From: an uncultured Pelagibacteraceae bacterium
Lineage (GTDB): Bacteria; Pseudomonadota; Alphaproteobacteria; Pelagibacterales; Pelagibacteraceae
Direction: 5' to 3'
Assembly (NCBI GenBank): GCA_902566705.1
Contig: CACFJT010000002.1
Location: 81,998 to 145,997, forward strand
DNA length: 64,000 nt
Positions within the stretch are counted from its first letter, which is position 1, and each line of letters begins with the position of its first letter. Shown here piece after piece: positions 26,231 to 35,376 of the stretch. The translations under genes were made by a program, and so were the position numbers. The notes below the pieces were generated by a model. The model was not told the origin of the DNA and did no database searches. It was given only the letters and a program-made list of their open reading frames with translations.

Positions 26231-27339
26231 CCCTTCATAGGCATAACAACAAAAATACTGTCAAAATCACCTGGATCTTTTATTAATGCTGGTGAACCAG
26301 TATCATTAAAGAAAATTTCAACTTTATCTCCATCCAACTGTGAGGCAACATCTATCAAATATCTAGAGTTGAAGCTTATCTCTAAATCATGATCAAAATT
26401 AACGCTTAAAGTTTCTTTACCATCACCACTGTTGGTATTATTCACCGACAGATCTAGAATATCTTTAGATAAATTAAATTTAACACCATCTTTTTTATCT
26501 AATGAAACAGATGCAACTCTATCAACAGAATTTAAAAATAATTTTAAATCTATTTCTAATTTTTTTTGATTATTTTTAGGAATAACCTGAATGTAATTAG
26601 GAAATTTTCCATCAATTAATTTAGAAATTAAAATACTATTATTTAATTCAAATTTTATTTTTGATTTAACATTTGAAACTTTTACATCTCCATCATAATT
26701 ATCTAATAAAGAGCAAAGTTGAAAAATCGTTTTTTTAGGTAAAATAATTGGATCGAAATCAATTTTTTCCTCTAATCTTATTTTTGAAATAGACATTCTA
26801 TGACTATCAGTTGCAACTGCTGTTAAATAATTTTTATCTTCAACTTCTGTTTGATGAAAATAAATACCACTTAAATAATGCCTTGTTTCATCATTTGAAA
26901 CTGAAAATTTACACTTATTTAACAATTTCAAAAGTTGTTTTGATTTAATTATAAATTCATTTTGATTAAAATTTTCATCTGTCAGTGGAAACTCTGTTGC
27001 ATTTATACAATTCAAATTAAAAATAGATTTTTCAGACTCTACTTGTAATTTACTTATATCTGTTAAAGAAAGATTTATTTTTTTTCCTGAGTTGAACTTT
27101 CTTATAATATCATACATTATTGAGGAAGTTGTGGTTGTTTTACCCTCTTCTAAAATTTCTACATTGTTTAACTGATGTATAAATATTAAGTCTAGATCAG
27201 TTGCAGTAATAATAAGTTTTGAATTACTTGCATCTAACAGAATATTTGAAAGAATTGGTAGTGTGCTTCTTTTTTCAATAACACCTTGGCAATAATTTAA
27301 TGCTTGCTGAAGGTCTTGTTGATTAACGTTAAATTTCAT
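26227..27339 (-). CDS. dnaN: DNA polymerase III beta subunit (sliding clamp)
   Basis: Ring-shaped processivity clamp of the replicative polymerase, 370 residues, with the usual three clamp domains. It starts MKFNVNQQDLQQALN and contains EKRSTLPILSNILLDA, the first-domain signature, ATDSHRMSISKI in the second, and the conserved C-terminal VVMPMKG. The gene overlaps dnaA by 11 bases, as expected for a dnaA-dnaN operon. Confidence 0.97.
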   Translation of the reverse strand: MKFNVNQQDLQQALNYCQGVIEKRSTLPILSNILLDASNSKLIITATDLDLIFIHQLNNVEILEEGKTTTTSSIMYDIIRKFNSGKKINLSLTDISKLQVESEKSIFNLNCINATEFPLTDENFNQNEFIIKSKQLLKLLNKCKFSVSNDETRHYLSGIYFHQTEVEDKNYLTAVATDSHRMSISKIRLEEKIDFDPIILPKKTIFQLCSLLDNYDGDVKVSNVKSKIKFELNNSILISKLIDGKFPNYIQVIPKNNQKKLEIDLKLFLNSVDRVASVSLDKKDGVKFNLSKDILDLSVNNTNSGDGKETLSVNFDHDLEISFNSRYLIDVASQLDGDKVEIFFNDTGSPALIKDPGDFDSIFVVMPMKG

Positions 27340-28747
27340 TTTCTTTATTATTATATAAAATCTGGTTTTTTAATTTATTTATATTGTCAACCATCTCAGG
27401 ATCTTTTTCTTTTATCTTTTCAATAGTTTTTACTGAATGAATTATTGTTGTATGGTCTCGGTTAGAAAATTCTCTTCCAATTTCAGGTAATGATTTAGAA
27501 GTCAAAATTTTAGTTAAATAAATTGCTGTTTGCCTAGGTCTTACTAAGTATCGTGATCTTCTAGATGATAACATTTCATTTTTGCTGATTTTGAAGAACT
27601 TGCAAACAATTGTCTGAATTAGATCTATTGTAAGCTTGTTTTCTGCTAAATTTAATAAATCCTTTAAAACTACTTTTGTTTCAGCTAGATTTGGAACTTT
27701 GTTATAAATTCTTGAAAATGAAACAATTCTGTTTATTGCACCAACTAACTCCCTCACGTTTCCAGTAATTTCATTACTTATAAAATCTTGAATTTCTCTA
27801 GAAACTTTTAATTTTTCTGAATACAAAGCGTTCAATTCTTCTGTTTTTTTCTCAACTATTTTTTTTCTTAGATCAAGGTCTGGCTTTTGAATATCAACAA
27901 CTAATCCACCAGAAAATCTTGATTTAATTCTTTCTTGAATTCTTGATAATTTGTTTGGTGCTCGATCAGCTGACATAATTATTTGAGATCCTTTATCAAG
28001 TAATGCATTAAATGTGTGAAAGAACTCCTCCTGCATTGCTTCTTTTCCACTTATAAACTGAATATCATCAATTAATAAAATATCTGTATTTCTAAAATAT
28101 TCTTTAAACTTAACCATATCGTTTGATTTAATTGATTTAATAAACTGATACATGAAACGTTCAGCAGAAATAAACATTACTTTATTATTTTTTTTGACCT
28201 CTAAACCTATTGAATTTAATAAGTGAGTTTTTCCCATTCCGACACCACCATAAATGTAAAGCGGATTATAATGTGATATATTTTCTGAAACTTTTAAGGA
28301 TGCTTCGTAAGCCAATCTATTACTTGAACCAGTTATAAAATTATCAAATCTTTTATTTGGGTCAATTCGATTATACTGGAGATATGAGTCTTTGATAAAT
28401 GAAACATTTTCAATTGTATTAATTTCTTTAGTATCGCTATCTTTTAAAGCTATATTTTGAGCTTTTTCAACTATTTTGAATTCAATTCTAATAATATCTT
28501 TTTTGTATACTTTAATTATTTGTAAAATTTGATCTAAATATCTTGATGTAATCCAATCTCTAATAAATCTCGTTGGAACTGATAGCAGTAAATAATTATT
28601 AAATTCCTCTACAAAAGAAATCTTTTTTAACCAGCTATCATAAATTTCCAAGCCGAGTTTATTTTTCATTTCATTCTGCACTTGCTTCCATTCGAAGACT
28701 TCTGAGGAAAAATTGTTAATATTTTCTGTATTTATTAATTTGTTCAT
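27329..28747 (-). CDS. dnaA: Chromosomal replication initiator DnaA
   Basis: AAA+ ATPase that opens the replication origin. The 472 residues contain the N-terminal interaction domain (about 18-90), a short linker, the ATPase with Walker A GGVGMGKTHLLNSIG (about 166-180) and Walker B ILLIDDIQFISGKE, and the C-terminal DNA-binding domain with the DnaA-box signature SNRDHTTIIHSVKTIEK near 430-446. dnaN follows with an 11-base overlap. The 312-base gap upstream of dnaA has repeated motifs that may control it. Confidence 0.97.
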   Translation of the reverse strand: MNKLINTENINNFSSEVFEWKQVQNEMKNKLGLEIYDSWLKKISFVEEFNNYLLLSVPTRFIRDWITSRYLDQILQIIKVYKKDIIRIEFKIVEKAQNIALKDSDTKEINTIENVSFIKDSYLQYNRIDPNKRFDNFITGSSNRLAYEASLKVSENISHYNPLYIYGGVGMGKTHLLNSIGLEVKKNNKVMFISAERFMYQFIKSIKSNDMVKFKEYFRNTDILLIDDIQFISGKEAMQEEFFHTFNALLDKGSQIIMSADRAPNKLSRIQERIKSRFSGGLVVDIQKPDLDLRKKIVEKKTEELNALYSEKLKVSREIQDFISNEITGNVRELVGAINRIVSFSRIYNKVPNLAETKVVLKDLLNLAENKLTIDLIQTIVCKFFKISKNEMLSSRRSRYLVRPRQTAIYLTKILTSKSLPEIGREFSNRDHTTIIHSVKTIEKIKEKDPEMVDNINKLKNQILYNNKENEI

Positions 28748-28893
28748 AACTTAAGGGGAAATCTCAGTTAGAACTATTTAAAAAAATTTGCAACAAGTTA
28801 ATAAAAAAAACAAAAAAAAAATAAAATCTATGATTGTGATTTATATTTTCAAATATAATTTAAATTTAAAAATCAATTTAAAATTATAAATTG

Positions 28894-28912
28894 AATCAAA
28901 TATAGATTGAAT
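28894..28912. repeat. 19-base direct repeat, copy 1, upstream of dnaA
   Basis: AATCAAATATAGATTGAAT. Each copy contains an AATC-N7-GATT dyad, the sort of half-site spacing that suits a dimeric DNA-binding protein. It is about 150 bases upstream of the dnaA start codon. Confidence 0.6.
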
Positions 28913-28937
28913 CAATAAATTGATTAGAGTAATATTA

Positions 28938-28956
28938 AATCAAACATAGATTGAAT
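28938..28956. repeat. 19-base direct repeat, copy 2, upstream of dnaA
   Basis: AATCAAACATAGATTGAAT, differing from copy 1 at one base (T to C). Start-to-start spacing is 44 bases, about four helical turns, so both copies present the same face of the helix. Confidence 0.6.
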
Positions 28957-29059
28957 GACAATAATTCAAATATTTACTAAGTCTAAATATAGTAACTTAA
29001 TACAAAACTTAAATATATAATGTAGATATCAGAAGTTGTTAAAAAAATTAAATTAACGT

Positions 29060-29320
29060 TTAGATTGCAGCAATTTTTTTTGTAATTCTAGAAACATTTC
29101 TAGAAGCATTTTGTTTTTTTATTATTCCTGTTTTTGCAATTTTCATCAACTCAGAGTTTAACTTTGGTAAAAATTTAAGAGCTTCATCTTTCTTTTTACT
29201 ATCAATTAAAACGTTCATTTTCTTAAGAGCGTTTTTAAACCTGCTCTTTCTAGCTTTATTTACCGCTGTTTGTTTAGAAATTCTTCTAATTCTCTTAATT
29301 GCTGATTTTGTGTTTGCCAT
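29060..29320 (-). CDS. rpsT: Small ribosomal subunit protein S20
   Basis: Primary 16S rRNA-binding protein, 86 residues, basic and helical. It starts MANTKSAIKRIRRISKQTAV, the normal S20 N-terminus, so the upstream in-frame codons (to 29392) are not used; they would overlap mutM. It ends NASRNVSRITKKIAAI. It sits between mutM and dnaA on the same strand, the order found in many alphaproteobacteria. Confidence 0.96.
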   Translation of the reverse strand: MANTKSAIKRIRRISKQTAVNKARKSRFKNALKKMNVLIDSKKKDEALKFLPKLNSELMKIAKTGIIKKQNASRNVSRITKKIAAI

Positions 29321-29370
29321 CTGCGCAGGGGTATAGCTTGAGAATTTAAAGTGGTCAACTAAATATTTAA

Positions 29371-30234
29371 CTATTTTTGACAAGAAATACAAAAAAAAGT
29401 TGATCTATTTGATGTAATTTTTTTTTTTATAATACCCTTGCACTGCGTACGCTTGCAACCAGTACCGTCTTGCTGATAAACTTTAAATTCTTTTTGAAAG
29501 TTACCTTTGTTACCTGAAATATCTTTAAAATCTCTTATACTTGAACCTCCCTTATTAATTGCCTGTTGAAGTATTTTCTTAGAATTTAAAATAATATTTA
29601 AACACTCTTTTTTGTTAAGTTTTTTTGCCTTTTTAAATGGATTTATTTTACTAGCGAAAAGAATTTCACTTGCATAAATATTACCTATTCCAGAAACAAA
29701 TCTCTGATCAAGTAAGAAACTTTTTATATCCTTATTTTTTTTCTTAAAATAATTAACTACATAATTTAAGTTAAATTTGTCACTAAAAGGTTCAGGTCCC
29801 ATTGATTTAAATTTTCGCTTTAGATCTTGATAATTTTTAACTATTTCAAAAAATCCAAAACGTCTTGGATCATTATAAATTACTTTCAAGCTATCAAATA
29901 CAAACTCTGCATGATTGTGTTTTTTAGGTAAAAAAGGTGAATGATAAAAACTAGTATTCGTAAATATTAGAGGCTTTTTCTTATCAAGAATATGAATTGT
30001 TCCTGACATTCCTAAATGGATTAAACAATAATCTTCATTTTGAAAATGGATAATCAAATATTTAGAAAATCTACTGACTTTAATTATTTTTTTATTTTTA
30101 AGAAAACTTTCAAAATCACTTGGTATTTTAAACCTTAAATTCCTGTTTCTGATTATTACTTTTTTTATGCTTTTTTTTTTGATCTTTTTATGAAGGGATT
30201 GTCTAACAATTTCTACTTCTGGTAATTCTGGCAT
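29371..30234 (-). CDS. mutM: Formamidopyrimidine-DNA glycosylase
   Basis: Base-excision repair enzyme that removes 8-oxoguanine and formamidopyrimidines. The catalytic N-terminus is PELPEVEIVRQSL, with Pro2 exposed after Met removal. DQRFVSGIGNIYASEILF (about 179-196) is the helix-two-turn-helix DNA-binding part. The C-terminal zinc finger has the pairs GCKRTQCKG and FFCISCQK. At 287 residues it is full length. It is divergent from ubiE across 29 bases, with rpsT downstream. Confidence 0.96.
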   Translation of the reverse strand: MPELPEVEIVRQSLHKKIKKKSIKKVIIRNRNLRFKIPSDFESFLKNKKIIKVSRFSKYLIIHFQNEDYCLIHLGMSGTIHILDKKKPLIFTNTSFYHSPFLPKKHNHAEFVFDSLKVIYNDPRRFGFFEIVKNYQDLKRKFKSMGPEPFSDKFNLNYVVNYFKKKNKDIKSFLLDQRFVSGIGNIYASEILFASKINPFKKAKKLNKKECLNIILNSKKILQQAINKGGSSIRDFKDISGNKGNFQKEFKVYQQDGTGCKRTQCKGIIKKKITSNRSTFFCISCQK

Positions 30235-30263
30235 TTGATACTATATTCAATATATATTTTTTT

Positions 30264-30968
30264 ATGCAACAAAATCTTCAAAATAAAAAAGGACTTGTAG
30301 AAAATGTTTTTAATCAAGTCTACAACAAATATGACTTGATGAATGACTTTATGTCTATGGGTGTACATAGATATTGGAAAAAAAGTTTAATCAATATGTT
30401 GAATCCAAGAGTGAATAGAAAATTAATTGATGTTGCGTGTGGGACGGGGGATGTTGGAAAGTTATTTTTAGATAGCACAAATAAAAAGGCTGAAATTACT
30501 TGTGTAGACCCTAATAAAGGAATGGTTAGTCAAGGAAAGCAAAAATTATCTAATTACAAAAATGTAAAATGGGTTATTTCTCCAGCAGAAAAATTACCAA
30601 TAACAGACAATTCATTTGATTATTACACTATTAGCTTTGGGCTCAGAAATACAAAAAATTTAAATAAAGCACTTTCAGAAGCCTATAGAGTTTTAAAGCC
30701 TGGTGGACGCTATCTGTGTCTGGAATTTTCTAAGATTCAAAATTCAAATCTTGATTTTGTATATAAAAATTATTCAAAACTTATTCCTATTATTGGTCAG
30801 TTTGTAGTTGGAGAAAAAGAACCTTACGAATACTTAATCAAAAGTATTGAACAATTTATTAATCAAGATGAATTAATAGAGTTGATGGAAAAAAATAATT
30901 TTCACAAATGTTCTTATAGAAATCTTTCTGGTGGTATTGTTTCAATTCATAGTGGTTGGAAAATTTAA
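30264..30968 (+). CDS. ubiE: Ubiquinone/menaquinone C-methyltransferase
   Basis: SAM-dependent methyltransferase of the quinone pathway, 234 residues. VFNQVYNKYDLMNDFMSMGVHRYWK is the UbiE N-terminal signature, and LIDVACGTGDVGKLF the SAM-binding motif I. ISFGLRNTKNLNKALSEAYRVLKPGG contains motif II/III and YRNLSGGIVSIHSGWKI the conserved end. The stop overlaps the ubiB ATG (TAATG). Confidence 0.97.
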   Translation: MQQNLQNKKGLVENVFNQVYNKYDLMNDFMSMGVHRYWKKSLINMLNPRVNRKLIDVACGTGDVGKLFLDSTNKKAEITCVDPNKGMVSQGKQKLSNYKNVKWVISPAEKLPITDNSFDYYTISFGLRNTKNLNKALSEAYRVLKPGGRYLCLEFSKIQNSNLDFVYKNYSKLIPIIGQFVVGEKEPYEYLIKSIEQFINQDELIELMEKNNFHKCSYRNLSGGIVSIHSGWKI

Positions 30969-32536
30969 TGATTAAAAAACTTATTACTTTATTTAAATTA
31001 GGAAGAAAAATTGCAAAATCAGATATTTTAAAAATTGCATCAAAATTTAAAAAACCTCCTTTAGCTGTAACAATATTATTTCGAATTTTATCTATTTCAT
31101 TTGAAAAAAAGGAACAAAGTAATTTAATTGAGGATGATGGTGAAAGACTATCTAGGTCATTAGAATCTATGGGTACAACTTTCATCAAACTTGGTCAATT
31201 TCTTGCTACTAGACCAGATATAATTGGAGAAGAATTATCTTTAAAGCTAGAAAAACTTCAAGATCGATTACCCCCTTTTTCAATTCATGAAGCAAAAGAA
31301 ATTATTAAAGAAGATCTTGGAGTTGATGCATTTAATTCAATAATTGATTTAAGTGAACCAGTTGCTGCTGCATCAATTGCACAAGTTCATAAAGCAAAAA
31401 TAAATGATAATGGAACAATTAAAGATGTAGCAATAAAAATTTTAAGACCAAATATAAAAAAAATATTCAATGAAGAAATAGATGCAATGATGTTATTTGC
31501 ATTTATTATTGAGTCATTTGTAAAAAAAACAAAAAGATTAAAACTTGTTGAAGTTGTTTTTTTACTCAAAGAAATAACTAATCTTGAAATGGATTTAAGA
31601 TTCGAAGCTGCTGCGGCTAATGAATATGCTGAAAACACTAAAAATGATGCTGGATTTAAAGTTCCTGAAATTTATTGGAATTTTACTAGTGAAAATGTAA
31701 TGACCTTGGATTGGATAGATGGAATTTCAATAAGAGAAGCTGAGGAGCTAAAGAAAAGAAATTTAGATACTAATAAAATAGCTGAAGATATTATCCAGCA
31801 TTTTTTAAGACATGCTGTAAGAGATGGTTTTTTTCATGCAGATATGCATCAAGGAAATATTTTTATTGATAATAGTGGCCAAATTGTACCTATAGATTTT
31901 GGAATTATGGGTAGGTTAGACAAACTTAGTAAAAGGTTTTTAGCAGAAATTTTATTTGGATTTATTCAAAGAGATTATCGTAAAGTAGCTGAAGTTCATT
32001 TAGTGGCTGGATTAGTTCCAAAAGAAGTACCAATCGATGATCTATCTCAAGCTTTGAGATCAATTGGTGAGCCTATATTTGGTCAGGAAGTAAAAGATAT
32101 TTCGGGAGGTAAATTACTCAAACAATTGTTTGATGTAACAGAAAAGTTTAATATGCAAACTCAACCTCAATTATTAATGTTGCAAAAAACTATGGTTGTT
32201 GTTGAAGGTGTAGCAAGAAAGTTAAATCCAAACACAAATATTTGGACAACTTCAAAGCCTGTACTAGAAAATTGGCTTAAAGAAACCAAAGATCCAATTA
32301 ATAATTTAAATGAAACTTTAAAAAATACATCTGAAGTGATTAAACGTTTACCAGAATTTCCTGAGATTATGGATAAAGCAAATCAAGCATTAACGTTTTT
32401 AGCTAGTGGTCAAATTCCACAAAATTCAAATTCTTACACCGCTCTGAATGATAAGAAATCAGAAATGATAGCATTTAGAAATCAATCTATTATTGGTTTA
32501 TTACTTCTTGTAATTTTTGGCCTTATAGTATTTTAA
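30968..32536 (+). CDS. ubiB: UbiB/ABC1-family protein kinase-like protein
   Basis: Atypical kinase/ATPase of the ADCK family needed for ubiquinone synthesis. ATG 30968 is chosen because it overlaps the ubiE stop as TAATG; an in-frame TTG four codons earlier is less likely. The KxGQ motif is FIKLGQFLATRPDI, PVAAASIAQVHKA is the Ala-rich loop, GFFHADMHQGNIFI the catalytic loop and PIDFGIMG the DFG-like motif. Two C-terminal hydrophobic segments (…QSIIGLLLLVIFGLIVF) anchor it in the membrane. At 522 residues it is normal. Confidence 0.95.
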   Translation: MIKKLITLFKLGRKIAKSDILKIASKFKKPPLAVTILFRILSISFEKKEQSNLIEDDGERLSRSLESMGTTFIKLGQFLATRPDIIGEELSLKLEKLQDRLPPFSIHEAKEIIKEDLGVDAFNSIIDLSEPVAAASIAQVHKAKINDNGTIKDVAIKILRPNIKKIFNEEIDAMMLFAFIIESFVKKTKRLKLVEVVFLLKEITNLEMDLRFEAAAANEYAENTKNDAGFKVPEIYWNFTSENVMTLDWIDGISIREAEELKKRNLDTNKIAEDIIQHFLRHAVRDGFFHADMHQGNIFIDNSGQIVPIDFGIMGRLDKLSKRFLAEILFGFIQRDYRKVAEVHLVAGLVPKEVPIDDLSQALRSIGEPIFGQEVKDISGGKLLKQLFDVTEKFNMQTQPQLLMLQKTMVVVEGVARKLNPNTNIWTTSKPVLENWLKETKDPINNLNETLKNTSEVIKRLPEFPEIMDKANQALTFLASGQIPQNSNSYTALNDKKSEMIAFRNQSIIGLLLLVIFGLIVF

Positions 32537-32544
32537 TTCTGCAG

Positions 32545-33750
32545 ATGAAAAATTTGTTAAATAAAAAAATACTATTTATTATCTGTGGAGGAATATCTGC
32601 TTATAAAAGTCTTGAAACAATTAGGCTTTTTAAAAAGAATGGTGCAGAAATAAAGACAATTCTCACAACAAGTGCAAAAGAGTTTGTAACTCCACTTTCA
32701 ATAACATCACTTTCTCAAGGTAAAGTTTATAGTGATTTATTTAGTGTAGAAAATGAAGCTGAAATGGATCATATTTCACTCTCAAGATGGGCAGATATAA
32801 TTGTAATTGCACCTGCAACGGCAAATACAATTTCGAAACTGGCTCAAGGAACAACTGATGATTTGGCATCCAATGTTGTTTTGGCATCAGATAAAGACAT
32901 TATTTTAGCACCAGCAATGAATGTAAGAATGTGGGAGCATCCAACTACTAAAACAAATATAAAAAAATTAATAGGGTTTGGATATAAACTAATAGGTCCA
33001 GAGGTTGGTGATATGGCATGTGGTGAATATGGAGAGGGTAAAATGTCAGACCCATCAGTAATTGCTGAAGAAGTTGATAAATATTTCTTAACTCAAAAAA
33101 ATAACAAAAAATTTAAAGCATTAGTTACAGCAGGTCCAACTAATGAGTACATAGATCCAGTTCGTTTTATTACAAATAAATCAAGTGGCAAACAAGGATA
33201 TGAATTAGCAAAATCATTATCCAAAAAAGGTTTTGATACAACATTAATATCAGGTCCAACTAATCTTGAAATAAATAAAGATATTAATCTTATAAAAGTT
33301 GAAACAGCAGATGAAATGTTAGTTGCTACTCAAGAAAATTTACCTGTTGATGTAGCAATTTTTTCTGCTGCGGTAGCTGATTTTAAAATTAACAAAAAGT
33401 ATGAAAATAAAATTAAAAAACAAGAGAACTTAAACTTAAATTTAGAAAAGAATGTAGATATACTTCATTATGTGTCTAACCATAACTCTATGAGACCTGA
33501 ACTTGTCATTGGATTTGCAGCAGAAACTAATGAGATTGATAAAAATGCAGAGGAAAAATTAAATAAGAAAAGTTGTGACTGGATAATTTCTAATGATGTA
33601 TCAAATAAAGATATAGGATTTAGTTCTGATTATAATGAAGTAACAATTCATTATAAAAACAAAGACGTTAAAAAAGAAAAACTTTCGTACAAAAAAAAAT
33701 CTGGAATTTCTGATGAAATAGTTGATAGAATAATTGATCAATTAAATTAA
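32545..33750 (+). CDS. coaBC: Phosphopantothenoylcysteine synthetase/decarboxylase
   Basis: Bifunctional coenzyme A enzyme of 401 residues. The N-terminal CoaC flavoprotein (1-185) has ICGGISAYKSLETIRLF, the His of MDHISLSRWAD, and APAMNVRMWEHP for decarboxylation. The C-terminal CoaB part has ALVTAGPTNEYIDPVRFITNKSSGK, the CTP-ligase start, and IFSAAVADFK. It is coupled to dut by a 1-base overlap (TAATG) as in E. coli, where dut also follows coaBC. Confidence 0.96.
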   Translation: MKNLLNKKILFIICGGISAYKSLETIRLFKKNGAEIKTILTTSAKEFVTPLSITSLSQGKVYSDLFSVENEAEMDHISLSRWADIIVIAPATANTISKLAQGTTDDLASNVVLASDKDIILAPAMNVRMWEHPTTKTNIKKLIGFGYKLIGPEVGDMACGEYGEGKMSDPSVIAEEVDKYFLTQKNNKKFKALVTAGPTNEYIDPVRFITNKSSGKQGYELAKSLSKKGFDTTLISGPTNLEINKDINLIKVETADEMLVATQENLPVDVAIFSAAVADFKINKKYENKIKKQENLNLNLEKNVDILHYVSNHNSMRPELVIGFAAETNEIDKNAEEKLNKKSCDWIISNDVSNKDIGFSSDYNEVTIHYKNKDVKKEKLSYKKKSGISDEIVDRIIDQLN

Positions 33751-34187
33751 TGGCAAAAGTTCTTATCAAAAAGTTAGACCCTGCGGTTGAATTACCCACT
33801 TACAAAACAGAAGGTGCATCAGGTATGGATTTGATGGCATTATTAAAAGAACCTATTAATCTTAAACCAAACTCATCATGCTTAGTACCAACAGGGCTTG
33901 CTATTGCATTTTCAAGTGATTTCGAAATCCAAATAAGACCAAGATCTGGTTTAGCTGCAAAAAACAATATTAGTGTTTTAAATACACCTGGAACAATTGA
34001 TAGTGATTACAGGGGAGAAATAAAAGTAATCCTTTTTAATCACGGAAAAAGTGATTTTTTAATAAATAATAAGGATAGAATAGCTCAAATGATTTTAACT
34101 CCTGTAATTAAAATAGATCTTGAGGAAACTGATAATCTACCAGAAACAATTAGAGGAGAAGGTGGGTTTGGCTCAACAGGAAAATGA
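33750..34187 (+). CDS. dut: dUTP diphosphatase
   Basis: Trimeric dUTPase of 145 residues that removes dUTP and supplies dUMP. Motifs I-V are present: GASGMDLMA, RPRSGLA, GTIDSDYRGEI, NKDRIAQMI and the C-terminal arm RGEGGFGSTGK. Coupled to coaBC by one base upstream and to the ThiF/MoeB gene by 4 bases downstream. Confidence 0.97.
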   Translation: MAKVLIKKLDPAVELPTYKTEGASGMDLMALLKEPINLKPNSSCLVPTGLAIAFSSDFEIQIRPRSGLAAKNNISVLNTPGTIDSDYRGEIKVILFNHGKSDFLINNKDRIAQMILTPVIKIDLEETDNLPETIRGEGGFGSTGK

Positions 34188-34939
34188 GCAAAAATTTAAA
34201 CAAAAAAGAAATAGAGAAATTCTCGAGGCAAATAATTCTTAAAAATATTGGTGCAACAGGTCAAAAAAAAATTTTATCTTCAAAAGTATTGATAGTTGGT
34301 ATGGGTGGTCTAGGTTGCCCAGTAGCAGAATTTTTAACTAGATCGGGTATTGGTACACTTGGGATTGCAGATCGTGATACTGTAAGTCTCTCTAATATCC
34401 ACAGACAAAGCCTGTATAATGAAAAAGATATAAATCAATCTAAAGTAAAGATTGCAAAAAAAAAATTAAATAAAATTAATCCAAAGACGAAAATAAATAT
34501 TTTTAATTTAAAATTAAATAAAACTACATTTGAAAAAATTATTAAAAATTATGACTATATTGTTGATGGGACTGATAACTTTGAAAGTAAATTTTTAATA
34601 AATGATTTAAGTCTAAAATATAAAAAATTTCTAGTTACTGGCGCTATAAGTAAGTTTGATGGTCACATTTTTACTTTTAATTTTACCAACAAAAAAGATC
34701 CTTGCTTGAGATGTTTTTATCAAGAAGAAACAATATCTGATGAAATTTTAAATTGTGAATATGAGGGAATTTTAGGAACCGTTGCAGGAATAATAGGTAC
34801 GTTACAAGCTAATGAAGTTTTAAAAAAAATATTAAATATTGGACAAAATTTAAATGGATACATTCTAATTCTAGATCTATTAAATTTAAATTTCAGAAAA
34901 GCAAAAATTAATAAAAGAAAAAAATGCTTATGCAAATAA
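34184..34939 (+). CDS. ThiF/MoeB/HesA-family adenylyltransferase (E1-like)
   Basis: Enzyme of 251 residues that adenylates the C-terminus of a small sulfur carrier such as MoaD or ThiS. FSRQIILKNIGATGQKKIL and VLIVGMGGLGCPVAEFLTRSG form the nucleotide-binding part, and DRDTVSLSNIHRQ the Arg finger region. The zinc-binding pairs are CLRC and CLC at the C-terminal end. The central Cys seen in many MoeBs near GVLG is replaced by EGILGTVAG with no Cys. Whether it serves molybdopterin or thiamine cannot be told; no moaD or thiS is nearby. Confidence 0.85.
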   Translation: MSKNLNKKEIEKFSRQIILKNIGATGQKKILSSKVLIVGMGGLGCPVAEFLTRSGIGTLGIADRDTVSLSNIHRQSLYNEKDINQSKVKIAKKKLNKINPKTKINIFNLKLNKTTFEKIIKNYDYIVDGTDNFESKFLINDLSLKYKKFLVTGAISKFDGHIFTFNFTNKKDPCLRCFYQEETISDEILNCEYEGILGTVAGIIGTLQANEVLKKILNIGQNLNGYILILDLLNLNFRKAKINKRKKCLCK

Positions 34940-35376
34940 TAAAAAAAATTTATATAGTATTTTTTTTGTTATTTTTTACTCACATTTCGTTTGCTAATGA
35001 AATTTTTGTCTCGCTTAAAAAAAATAAAGTAAACGTTCGTTACGGACCAAGTTTTGAATCTGATATTAAATACGTTTATAAAAAAATAAATCTTCCATTA
35101 AAACAAATCGATAAAAAAGAGAATTTCAGGCGGATTATAGATTTAAAAAATAACAGTGGGTGGATTCATATCTCTCAATTAAAAAAAAGTAATTCTGTAA
35201 TAGCTACGAAAGATAAAGTTTTATTTAAAAGACCTACATCTTTTGCAAAACCAATTGCTCAAATAAAAGAGGGAAGATTATTAATTGTAGAAAAATGTGA
35301 ACAAAATTGGTGTAAAATTATATCAGAAGAATTTGAAGGTTGGATCAAAACAGATAATATTTGGGGGCTAAATTAA
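34924..35376 (+). CDS. Secreted bacterial SH3-domain protein
   Basis: 150 residues with a signal peptide (IIKKIYIVFFLLFFTHISFA) and two SH3b-like repeats. The first is KNKVNVRYGPSFESDIKYVY...GWIHISQL, the second KDKVLFKRPTSFAKPIAQIKEG...WCKIISEEFEGWIKTDNIWG. Such proteins bind peptidoglycan or partner proteins in the periplasm. The start overlaps the ThiF gene by 16 bases; a second ATG two codons downstream (34930) is an alternative. The 3' end overlaps the convergent DUF3501 gene by 4 bases. Confidence 0.82.
   Translation: MLMQIIKKIYIVFFLLFFTHISFANEIFVSLKKNKVNVRYGPSFESDIKYVYKKINLPLKQIDKKENFRRIIDLKNNSGWIHISQLKKSNSVIATKDKVLFKRPTSFAKPIAQIKEGRLLIVEKCEQNWCKIISEEFEGWIKTDNIWGLN

Larger units (their letters stand above)
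28748..29059. promoter_or_regulatory. dnaA-rpsT intergenic region, possible origin or control region
   Basis: This 312-base gap, the largest without a gene here, is almost pure A/T. It holds two near-identical 19-base direct repeats (28894-28912 and 28938-28956, 18 of 19 identical) 44 bases apart, and a partial inverted copy AATCTATGATT at 28825-28835. I found no good match to the DnaA box TTATNCACA and no open frame of interest. AT-richness and location next to dnaA would suit an origin or autoregulatory site, but neither is shown. Confidence 0.4.

Noticed and set aside
28748..29059. Canonical DnaA boxes (TTATNCACA)
   Set aside because: None found by eye; TGTGATTTA near 28835 is too weak a match.
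29321..29392. Longer N-terminus for S20
   Set aside because: Ribosomal S20 begins MANTKSAIK; the extension overlaps mutM.
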